Positions 1 through 7,613 of a DNA stretch of 64,000 nt are shown here, one piece after another. The position numbers were made by a program, and so were the translations under genes. Source of the DNA: MPNP01 sp026709725 (GTDB lineage: Bacteria; Pseudomonadota; Alphaproteobacteria; Rhodobacterales; Rhodobacteraceae); NCBI GenBank assembly GCA_965200805.1, contig OZ241384.1:2294001-2358000 (forward strand). The letters run 5' to 3'. The first letter of the stretch is position 1; every line of letters begins with the position of its first letter. The notes under the pieces are model-generated. The model searched no databases. It had not been told where the DNA came from and worked only from the letters and a program-made list of their open reading frames with translations.

Positions 1-441
1 GCGCTTGGCGCCTCACCGACGCCGATGGCCTTCGTCGAAGTCTACACAGCCCTGGCGACCGGTTCGGTTGATGGGCAGGACAATCCTCTGCCGACAGTTG
101 TGGACGCCAAGTTTTACGAGGTCACCAAACAGATTGCACTGACATCACACCTTGTTGATCTGAACTACATCGCTTTTTCACTGGAGACATGGAACGGCCT
201 GACGCATGAGCAACAGTTGACGGTGCAGAGGGCGGCTGACGCTGCTGCGGCCTGGGGCCGCCTCAAGCAGCTCGACAAGGAGAACAGTCTGGCTGACTTC
301 ATCCGCAGCCAGGGCGTGGAAATCTACACACCTGATCTTGACGCGTTCCGGAGTCATGTCCAGGCACAGTATGTTGGCAGTGAGTTTGCCGCATCATGGC
401 CGGAAGGTGTTCTTGAGCGGATCAATGCCCTTGGCAATTGA
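1..441 (+). CDS. TRAP transporter substrate-binding protein, DctP family (3' part only)
   Basis: The reading frame is open from the first base of the window, so the N-terminal part lies upstream. The visible 146 residues contain the typical late DctP segment: a VEVYTAL stretch, then a VDGQDNPL motif, then a helix-rich tail ending in a short Leu/Ile-rich end. DctP proteins are periplasmic binding proteins that deliver organic acids or related solutes to the DctQ/DctM membrane pair. The two membrane subunits follow directly on the same strand, which supports the call. The substrate cannot be read from this fragment; the dehydrogenases downstream suggest a cyclic polyol acid or sugar-like compound (inference). 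Confidence 0.88.
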   Translation, partial: ALGASPTPMAFVEVYTALATGSVDGQDNPLPTVVDAKFYEVTKQIALTSHLVDLNYIAFSLETWNGLTHEQQLTVQRAADAAAAWGRLKQLDKENSLADFIRSQGVEIYTPDLDAFRSHVQAQYVGSEFAASWPEGVLERINALGN

Positions 442-472
442 TCCCGCCTGCTGAAGATCGAGCGAGCCGGTC

Positions 473-1021
473 GTGCACAGACTCCGTGACTGGCTCGCAT
501 TGGGAGTCAGGATCATTGCCGCCACTTTGCTGGCGGCAATGTTCGTGACATTCCTTCTGCAAATCTACTCGCGCTATGTTCTGGTGATGCCCTTTGGCTG
601 GACACTGGAATTGTGTCTGATCCTCTGGGTCTGGATTGTTTTTTTCGGGTGCGCGTTTCTCGTCCGTGAGCAGGACCATGTCAGTTTCGACATCTTCTAT
701 CTGGCGGCCCCTGCCCGGGTTCGACAGATTCTGGCCCTGATCAGTTCTGCGGCCATTGTGATCGGGATGGCGTGGATGTTCCTGCCGACCTGGGACTACA
801 TTGACTGGATGGGTATCCGCAAGACCACCACCGTTCGAAATCCCTTCACCGGTGAGAAGATTCCGATGCGAACGATCTTCTCGATCTATGCTGTCTTCAT
901 GCTCGCTGTCATTGCCCGATACGGCTGGCGGTGTGTGCACATCCTGATCCACAATGCCCCGCCAGACCCGCCGGATGCCCACAATCCCCAGACAAGCGCG
1001 TCCTCTGCAGGCGGGCGGTGA
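473..1021 (+). CDS. TRAP transporter small permease, DctQ family
   Basis: This 182-residue protein starts at GTG 473, 31 bp after the DctP stop. Its length and four hydrophobic segments (about residues 12-32, 45-65, 88-108, 130-150) fit DctQ, the small membrane subunit that bridges DctP and DctM. The segment between helices 2 and 3 has the LVREQDHVSFDIF pattern common in DctQ. The gene ends at TGA 1019-1021, whose last base is the first base of the DctM start codon, so the two are translationally coupled. Inner-membrane location is inferred from hydrophobicity. Confidence 0.88.
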   Translation: MHRLRDWLALGVRIIAATLLAAMFVTFLLQIYSRYVLVMPFGWTLELCLILWVWIVFFGCAFLVREQDHVSFDIFYLAAPARVRQILALISSAAIVIGMAWMFLPTWDYIDWMGIRKTTTVRNPFTGEKIPMRTIFSIYAVFMLAVIARYGWRCVHILIHNAPPDPPDAHNPQTSASSAGGR

Positions 1022-2316
1022 TGAGTCAGGAATTTATCCTGTGCATCATCACGCTCTTTGCCCTTGCGGGCATCGGGACCCCCATCGGCTACGCAATCAT
1101 GCTGGCATCCCTCGTCTACCTTGGCATGAATGCGATGGATCTCGCTCTCACCGGTGAGAAAATTCTCCAGGGTCTCTACAACAGTTTTGTCCTCCTCGCT
1201 GTTCCGCTCTTTATCATCGCTGCCAATATCATGAATGCCGGCACGATCAGCGACCGGCTTCTGACATTCTGCACAGCCGTTGTCGGCCGGTTTCGTGGCG
1301 GTCTCGGCCATGTCAATGTCATGACATCCCTGATTTTTTCCGGCATGTCAGGGTCAGCGGTTGCCGATGCCGCCGGCATCGGGAAAATCGTCATCAGCAT
1401 GATGATCCGGGAGAATCGCTATTCTCCGGGCTACGCAGCCGCAATAACGGCTGCATCCGCCACGATCGGACCGATCATCCCCCCATCGATTCCGCTGGTG
1501 CTCTATGCGCTGGTGTCCAACACGTCCATTGGAGCCCTGTTTCTTGCCGGCATCATTCCAGGCCTGATCATGGGTGCCGTCCTGATGGTGATGAATGCCA
1601 CCATCTCGGCACGGCGGGATTTTGCCAGGGAAGACCCCGTTCCTCTCATGGCCCTGCCACGGATTACCGGCAAGGCCATGCCGGCACTCCTGATGCCCGT
1701 CATCCTGCTCTATGGCATTTACGGAGGTGTCACGACACCCACCGAAGCCGCTGCAGTGGCCGCATTCTATGCACTCCTGCTGGCCGCATTTTTCTACCGG
1801 GCACTCTCGGTCAGATCCTTTTTCAGCATCCTTGTCGAAAGCGCCCGATCATCGGCGGCTGTCGGTGTGGTGATCGGCGGGGCGCTGATTCTGAATTTCA
1901 TCGTTGTGTCCGAGAACATTCCGGCCATGCTGACCGATGTGCTGACCGGGCTGAATGTTCACCCCCTGGTTTTCCTGATCGGTGTGAACCTTCTTGTCCT
2001 GCTGCTCGGCTGCGTCCTCGATGCAACGACAATCATTCTCGTTCTGGTCCCCCTCTTCATACCAACCGCCGACAAGCTCGGCATTGATCTTGTGCATTTC
2101 GGCATTCTCATCGTCGTCAATTCGATGATCGGCCTGATTACCCCGCCCTATGGCATCCTTCTGTTTGTCATCAATGCGGTGACCGGTATTCCGCTCAGGG
2201 ACATCATTCAGGAAATCTGGGCGTTTCTGGCGATGCTGCTTCTGGCCCTCCTGCTCCTTATCTTCAGTCCTGATCTCGTTCTCTGGTTCCCCCGCATCTT
2301 CGGTTATCAGTCATGA
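1021..2316 (+). CDS. TRAP transporter large permease, DctM family
   Basis: The protein has 431 residues if started at ATG 1021, which overlaps the DctQ stop by one base. An upstream in-frame start (931) would overlap DctQ heavily and is unlikely. About a dozen hydrophobic helices are visible, with the DctM signatures MTSLIFSGMSGSAVADAAGIG and ATIGPIIPPSIPLV near residues 100-160 and LITPPYGILLFV near residue 380. DctM is the channel subunit that uses an ion gradient. Together with the two genes before it this makes a complete P-Q-M transporter in standard order. Confidence 0.93.
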   Translation: MSQEFILCIITLFALAGIGTPIGYAIMLASLVYLGMNAMDLALTGEKILQGLYNSFVLLAVPLFIIAANIMNAGTISDRLLTFCTAVVGRFRGGLGHVNVMTSLIFSGMSGSAVADAAGIGKIVISMMIRENRYSPGYAAAITAASATIGPIIPPSIPLVLYALVSNTSIGALFLAGIIPGLIMGAVLMVMNATISARRDFAREDPVPLMALPRITGKAMPALLMPVILLYGIYGGVTTPTEAAAVAAFYALLLAAFFYRALSVRSFFSILVESARSSAAVGVVIGGALILNFIVVSENIPAMLTDVLTGLNVHPLVFLIGVNLLVLLLGCVLDATTIILVLVPLFIPTADKLGIDLVHFGILIVVNSMIGLITPPYGILLFVINAVTGIPLRDIIQEIWAFLAMLLLALLLLIFSPDLVLWFPRIFGYQS

Positions 2317-2329
2317 TCAGGCCCGGGAT

Positions 2330-3181
2330 ATGACCCGTCCGCCGATCCGGGCCGCTCTCATTGGGGCACATATCGATCCGTCACTCTCTCCGGCCATGCA
2401 TGAAACCGAAGGATCCGCTCTCGGACTCACCTATCACTATGACCGGATCGACACCGCACGGTCCTGTCTGGATCTCGAATCAATCCTCGCACAGGCCCGC
2501 GAGGCGGCGTGCGCCGGCGTCAATATCACGCACCCCCACAAGCAGGAGATCCTGCCGCTGCTCACATCTCTTGATGACCGGGCCCGACGAATCGGTGCCG
2601 TGAATACCGTGGTCTTCAAGGAGGATGGTGAAACCCTTGGCATGAACACCGATCACCGGGGTTTTGCCCGGGCTCTCCTTCGTCACATCGGATCCATTCA
2701 GGGCCAGACAGTTGCCCAGTACGGCGCAGGCGGTGCCGGGTCCGCGGTGGCCCTTGCCCTTTGTGAAGCCGGCATCAGACATCTCCTCATCACCGATACA
2801 GATGCACGGAAATCCAACGCTCTCGCGCAGCGGCTGCGGGGGATGGGCTGGCGTGCCGATGCCGAGGAGGTCATCGGTTCTGCCGGGATCGATGGTGCTG
2901 TCAACTGCACACCCGTCGGCATGGCCTGGTGTCCGGGTCAGGTCTTCGATCCAGGCGGGCTCAGCCGGGATGCATGGGTTGCTGATTGCGTTTATCCATA
3001 CGAGACAGAACTGGTTTCCAATGCCCGTGCCGCTGGTCTGGCTGTCATGGATGGTGCCCGTATGGCGCTCTTTCAGATGGCAGCGTCATTTGAGATTTTT
3101 ACCGGAACAGCACCCGACATCGACCGCATGGAACGCATGCTGACAGTGCTGCTCGCGGATGACCGCAGACACAAGGCATGA
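2330..3181 (+). CDS. aroE: Shikimate/quinate dehydrogenase family protein
   Basis: The 283-residue protein has the shikimate dehydrogenase layout. The SLSP substrate-binding motif lies near residues 18-21, NITHPHK ends in the catalytic lysine near 71, MNTDHRGF carries the catalytic aspartate near 108, and GAGGAGSAV near 132-140 is the dinucleotide-binding loop. The family reversibly oxidises shikimate or quinate with NAD(P). It begins 13 bp after the TRAP permease, so it is probably co-transcribed with an uptake system. That context favours a catabolic dehydrogenase over the biosynthetic AroE, but the paralogue cannot be decided from sequence alone. The symbol is therefore tentative. Confidence 0.82.
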   Translation: MTRPPIRAALIGAHIDPSLSPAMHETEGSALGLTYHYDRIDTARSCLDLESILAQAREAACAGVNITHPHKQEILPLLTSLDDRARRIGAVNTVVFKEDGETLGMNTDHRGFARALLRHIGSIQGQTVAQYGAGGAGSAVALALCEAGIRHLLITDTDARKSNALAQRLRGMGWRADAEEVIGSAGIDGAVNCTPVGMAWCPGQVFDPGGLSRDAWVADCVYPYETELVSNARAAGLAVMDGARMALFQMAASFEIFTGTAPDIDRMERMLTVLLADDRRHKA

Positions 3182-3319
3182 CCACGGCAGCGCAGGCCCC
3201 GGGATGCCGGCATCAATCCTCGATGATCAATTTCCGCCTTCCGTCATCCGGTGCTGATGTCATCACATACCATCCCCGGTCCGGGCTGAAGATGCATCAA
3301 CTGCAGGGAGAGGAATCCA

Positions 3320-4492
3320 ATGCTCCTGCCGGACTCATTTGATCCCGACAGACCCTTCCCCCCACTCACGCGCCGATTGCGACTCGGCGTCGTCGGGGGT
3401 GGACGGATTGCACAGATCCATGCCATGGCTGCGCGGCTCACCGGTCGCTGGGAGATCACCGCCGGTGCCTTTTCAGCGGATTCCAGCCGCGCCGGATCAG
3501 CTGCGGCTGAATGGCGTCTGCCCCGCTCCCGCTGTTATGAATCCTACGATGTGATGGCCACCCGCGAGGCCATGCTTGCCGACGGGATTGATGCAGTGGT
3601 GATCACCACACCCAATCATCTCCACGCGCCTGTTGCCCGGGCATTTCTTGAAGCCGGCATCGATGTGCTTTGCGAGAAGCCGATGACAGGCGATGTCTCT
3701 CAAGCCCTCTCCCTCGTCAAACTGACCGGGAAGACTGACCGGATTTTTGTCATTGCCTATGTTCATTCCTGCTTCCCCATGATTCGCATGGCGCGCGCAA
3801 TCATTGCCGAGGGTGGAATCGGGGCCATCAACCAGATCCATGCCGAATATATCCAGGAATGGCCTGTCACGCCTGAAGCCCGGAACGAACCTCATATTGA
3901 ATGGCGGCTTGATCCGGCCCGGTCCGGCCCGACAAGCTGTCTCGCTGATCTTGGCACGCATGCCGTCCACCTGACCGAATTCGTCAGCCGGTTGCCGCTG
4001 ACGCATGTACGCGCCGAATTCCATGTCTGCGTTCCGCCAAAGCCGATGGAGGACACGGTCTTTGCCTGGACACGACACAGCGCCGCCATACCCGGAACCC
4101 TGATGGTCACTCGCCACGCTCCGGGAAATCCCGGTGGCCTCCGACTGCGCATTTTTGGCACTGAGGGTGGTCTTGAATGGGCACTTGATACATGCGGACA
4201 GCTCAAATTCAGCCGTTACGGCGAAGCCGACCGGATTTTCAGCAAGGGCCAGGGCCCTGCGGAGACGGAACATCCCGCCCGGGCTCCCCGTGGTTTTCAT
4301 GAAGGAAATTTTGGTGCCTGGGCCACCCTCTATACCGAATTTGCGATTGCCGTTGCCGCCCGTCGTGACGGGTTCAGCCTGCCCGCTGACAGCCTTGGGA
4401 TGCCAACGGTCGCCGCAGGAGCCGATGGGATGCGATTCATCGATGCCTGTGTCCGCTCGAACGAAGCCGACGGGGGGTGGGTTGCCATCTGA
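3320..4492 (+). CDS. Gfo/Idh/MocA family NAD(P)-dependent oxidoreductase
   Basis: The 390-residue protein has an N-terminal Rossmann motif GVVGGGRIAQIH near residues 23-34, then TTPNHLH near 97-102 and the family-defining EKP near 119-121. A C-terminal alpha/beta domain with WRLDPARSGPTSCLADLGTHAVHL follows. Members oxidise or reduce sugars, inositols and their derivatives; the substrate cannot be assigned here. It lies 138 bp after the shikimate dehydrogenase-like gene on the same strand and probably belongs to the same catabolic set as the TRAP transporter. The gap is long enough for its own promoter, but I see no clear one. Confidence 0.87.
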   Translation: MLLPDSFDPDRPFPPLTRRLRLGVVGGGRIAQIHAMAARLTGRWEITAGAFSADSSRAGSAAAEWRLPRSRCYESYDVMATREAMLADGIDAVVITTPNHLHAPVARAFLEAGIDVLCEKPMTGDVSQALSLVKLTGKTDRIFVIAYVHSCFPMIRMARAIIAEGGIGAINQIHAEYIQEWPVTPEARNEPHIEWRLDPARSGPTSCLADLGTHAVHLTEFVSRLPLTHVRAEFHVCVPPKPMEDTVFAWTRHSAAIPGTLMVTRHAPGNPGGLRLRIFGTEGGLEWALDTCGQLKFSRYGEADRIFSKGQGPAETEHPARAPRGFHEGNFGAWATLYTEFAIAVAARRDGFSLPADSLGMPTVAAGADGMRFIDACVRSNEADGGWVAI

Positions 4493-4514
4493 GAGGCAGC
4501 ATTATGGGGCACGG

Positions 4515-5534
4515 TTATGTGTGTGGTGCCGTCTCAACGCGCGGGATCTTGAAGACAGCGTTGCGGATTTCAAATTCACGGCGGGCGACGTGTTCAAGCT
4601 GATCAGAATTCAGCAGGGTGCGGAACTGGCGGAGGGGGGCGATTTCGCAGCCAAAATGGGCAAGCCCGGAATATTGCCACATGTTCCGTGATGAGTAGGT
4701 GCCGGCTGCAATGCGGTTGATGGCAGCCCAAAGGGTTGGACCAAAATTCCAAATGGCTGCTGTCACCATTGACCTTGGGAATTGCGGGGTCCGGTCAACG
4801 AGTGTGCCGATCGAAAGAACACGGCGAATACGGGCAGTCTCGGCGACACCGACGCGCTCTGCGTAGAGAACATCAGCACCTTCATCAATCTGGGCCATTG
4901 TCATCTCCCGGGCAAGCTGGGGATCATGCCAGGAATGAAGATAGTTGATCCGGTGTTCGATGGCCGGGTTCATATCCCTTGCTCCAGCGATATAGGCGTT
5001 GACCAGCCGATTGGTGTCAGGAGATGGATAGCTGGCAACGATGCCGATGAGGCCCCGGCGTGAGATGGCACCGGCAACAAGGCCCGTCAGGTAGGATGCA
5101 TCCTGGATGTGATGCTCGAAAACACAGAATTTCTCGTGTGATGTCTCCGGCAGTCGGGCTGACCCCATAAGATAGGCATTATTGGGGTACTCGAGAATGA
5201 GTTCACGAATGAGATCCTCAACGGCAAAACAGTCGCCGATGATCAGGTCATATTGCTGACGTGACACCTCACGGAACACATCGGTATATTCGGTTGACAA
5301 GACATTCTGCCAAAGATTGTATTCAATATCCCCCCGCTCATTGGCATGCACGAGCGCATGATGAACACGTGAGACCCAAAGCTGGGCCGTTGGTGCCGTG
5401 AAAAGACCGGCAATTCGCGGCGAAGGCAGCAATGCCGACTGTGCCGTGGTCCGCCACCCGGCACAGGTCCCGGCAAGTGACAGGGTCCCGGCAAGAAAAT
5501 TCCGTCTGCTGTGTCGATGCAATGCATCCATCAT
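4515..5534 (-). CDS. BMP/PnrA family periplasmic binding protein with Tat-type signal
   Basis: The 339-residue protein begins with SRRNFLAG and a hydrophobic stretch, a twin-arginine-like export signal. After it come RIAGLF, LIIGDCFAVEDLI, NNAYLMGSA, DASYLTGLVAGAISRRGLIGIVASYPSPDTNRLVNAYIAGARDMNP and GADVLYAERVG. These match the Bmp (basic membrane protein, PnrA-like) fold, whose members bind purine nucleosides for ABC importers. No ABC permease or ATPase is next to it, so it is an orphan here. It converges with the oxidoreductase gene across 22 bp. The ligand is unknown. Confidence 0.8.
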   Translation of the reverse strand: MMDALHRHSRRNFLAGTLSLAGTCAGWRTTAQSALLPSPRIAGLFTAPTAQLWVSRVHHALVHANERGDIEYNLWQNVLSTEYTDVFREVSRQQYDLIIGDCFAVEDLIRELILEYPNNAYLMGSARLPETSHEKFCVFEHHIQDASYLTGLVAGAISRRGLIGIVASYPSPDTNRLVNAYIAGARDMNPAIEHRINYLHSWHDPQLAREMTMAQIDEGADVLYAERVGVAETARIRRVLSIGTLVDRTPQFPRSMVTAAIWNFGPTLWAAINRIAAGTYSSRNMWQYSGLAHFGCEIAPLRQFRTLLNSDQLEHVARREFEIRNAVFKIPRVETAPHT

Positions 5535-5628
5535 GCCGGTCCGATCCGTGTTCGTCCAAAGGGTTCAGTGAAACTGGCCCCCCAGCATTGGCCATCGAAG
5601 CCGGCGATGTCAACGGATCAGATCAGTT

Positions 5629-5896
5629 GGGTGTGATCCCCGTATGGCTGACCCGGAAATCTGCAAAGGCCTGATAATACACGGACCACCAAAATCGCAT
5701 TGCGCCCCAATCAGCGATCCGGCGATGCATCGGGCCCCTCTCCCGAATGTTTCGCGGCAGCACCGATCCGTGCCGCCTCCTTGGCCTGTGCCAAAAGGCT
5801 CCGCCTGGCACGGGCGGCCTGATTTGACCGAATCAGGCCAGGACCAAGGTGTGTCAGGAGATGTCATGAAGGGTCAGCCATAGGAGAATCACTCCC
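5629..5896 (+). repeat. Dispersed repeat family, complete short copy 1 (268 bp, 24-bp TIRs)
   Basis: The left end is GGGTGTG followed by ATCCCCGTATGGCTGAC, and the right end is GTCAGCCAT followed by AGGAGAATCACTCCC. Read in opposite directions, the ends match at about 19 of 24 positions. Between them are blocks shared with other copies: AATCTGCAAAGGCCTGAT, ATCAGCGATCCGGCGATGC, CCCGAATGTTTCGCGGCAGC and GGCTCCGCCTGGCACGGG. A small hairpin (CCTGATT/AATCAGG) sits in the right half. There is no coding capacity, and no clear target duplication flanks it. The layout is that of a miniature inverted-repeat element; no autonomous partner is identified. Confidence 0.8.
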
Positions 5897-5989
5897 CAAT
5901 TTGAGAACCGGCCTGTTCATTTGAAGATGAAACCGGCATAATCCCAGCAAGTGCAAACCACTCGCATCCTGAATGATCTGGAGACAGCC

Positions 5990-6822
5990 ATGAAACAACT
6001 GATGAAATTCGCGCGACCCCTAAACGATTAACCATTGCCGCGCTGGTGGCCCTGACGCTGGGGCTGCTGGTCACCCCGGTCGGGGCGCAGACGATCACCG
6101 CGCCGGGGCTTAAGGGCCCGCAGGCCTGCGTGGGGTTAGGGGAAACGAACGACCCTCTTAGCAGGAGCATTGCGTCGGTATCACAACAAGGTGCGAATAT
6201 TAATATCGACGCTTACACAAATCTGCACACCAATCTGAGAAGTAGGGCCGGAGACGGCGGAACAACCCAGTTTGCCATTCATTTTCGGGCTCGGAACGCT
6301 AACACAAACGCAGTGGCCTTCACTTCATCAAGACTGGTTAGAATAACCTCAAGTAACCAGAATCTGTTCAGATACCTGAACAGATCCATATCCGGTTTGA
6401 GCCCGAAAACGCCGTATGTTTTTGAGGTCTACTCATCGTCTGGAGGCTTGGAGAACATCCCCCTGCTGCGCCGCTGCTTCATGACGGGCGGAACCTACAC
6501 TTCCACGAATACCGATATTTTGAACGGTAGCACCGGGTGCTTTACGATCACTCCCCGCACACCCCAGGACGTGCGCAACTGCCTGTGCGGGCGGGGCAAT
6601 ACCGGAACGGTTGTGGGACGGCGTCGTACGACTATACGTCATTCCGTCCCGCCTGGGGCTGCGCCAGCTGATTTGCCGAACACCGCGGGGCGGCGCCACC
6701 GCCGCCCTTCATCCCGTCAGACCATCACCGCGGTGATGGTCCCGGTCCGCCCTGACACCGCCCCGTCGTCTTTTGTCGCTGGCGGGCCCTGCGCCGCATT
6801 CCCGGATTCGCACTCGCATTGA
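5990..6822 (+). pseudogene. Secreted fibronectin-III-like hypothetical protein, apparently frameshifted in its signal peptide
   Basis: An ATG at 5990 opens MKQLMKFARP and hits a stop after 13 codons. The next frame continues KRLTIAALVALTLGLLVTPVGAQ, a good signal peptide with cleavage after GAQ, and runs on to 6822. One extra base near 6019-6022 would join them. The mature part has about 160 residues with the beta-rich, fibronectin-like sequence GLSPKTPYVFEVYSSSGG and three late cysteines (CFMTGG, CFTITP, CLCGRG). After about 6600 the sequence turns Arg/Pro/His-rich, and another frame ends at 6671 with a plausible Cys-containing tail, so a second shift is possible. I do not recognise the family. 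It lies between the repeat at 5629 and GC-rich spacer. Confidence 0.42.
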
Positions 6823-7310
6823 CGCACCCCGGTGCACACACGTCCCAAAAGATCGATCCCGCATGTTGTTTCGGACCCTGTTTGACGAACCGGTTTCGGG
6901 ATTGACTTGCGGAGATCGATAACCGCTCTTGACGAAGTCCCGCAAACACATGTTCATGAGATCCGGAGACGCCGGGGGAAATGAACATGCCCCGGATGAA
7001 GATCGGGTTGTTCGCCCAGCCGGTCCACAGGTGCGGGCGGCGGCGCGTCTCTCCCGTCTCCGCAGGCCCGCACGCGCGTCCCGGAGGGAGGGGAGGGCAG
7101 TGGGGCCCATGATGCGATCAGGGCCGTCATCGGCCCCGGGTCATGATCTCTCCGGGCCGCAACACCCTTGGCGCATGAGCTGCAGGGCGGCGCGGGATGC
7201 CGGGGTGCCCGTTGCGGGCGGGACCGTCGAGGCTGCCAACAAGACCCTCGTGGGCGTGCGCATGACGCGCCCATCGGATCCTTTGGGGGCCGGCTGGGGA
7301 TGTGCGGGCG
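6823..7310. other. GC-rich spacer without recognised gene
   Basis: After about 6980 the sequence is GC-rich and resembles the 35.6-38.3 kb block in texture, with phrases such as CATCGGCCCCGGGTCATGATC. Open frames on both strands have no motif I recognise and look like by-products of high GC. It runs directly into a right half of the dispersed repeat (7311-7421), so it may be the interior of a longer, partly lost copy. Confidence 0.5.
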
Positions 7311-7421
7311 GGACGGGTGGCCCCAGGGGAGGATTGGTGGAGGGTTGGCGGCGGTGCGGCCCGGGAAGGGGGGGGGTGCCGGGAAATGTCAATGAAAGCC
7401 AGCCATGGGAGAGTCACTCCC
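7311..7421 (+). repeat. Dispersed repeat family, right half only
   Basis: The segment starts with GGTGGCCCCAGGGGAGGATTGG, continues with a TGGTGGAGGGTTGGCGG block and ends in TGTCAATGAAAGCCAGCC followed by ATGGGAGAGTCACTCCC. This matches the right halves at 59790-59892 and 60820-60931. No left half is visible in the 900 bp upstream. From 7422 to 7613 I see nothing further before the convergent gene. Confidence 0.72.
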
Positions 7422-7613
7422 GGATCAGTTTGGGTCGATGCGAAGCCCGTAACGGAGACACGGATTGCATGAATCAGTTCATCGCTCTCCAGGGCGGAAC
7501 AGCCCCTTCGCCCGGAAAACCTTCCGGGTCCTGTCGTCTGACTCATGGGCCGAATCCGGAACTGGTGGCGTGTGATGCATCTGCCATGGGACTTTCATGC
7601 GGCAAGAGGCCCG

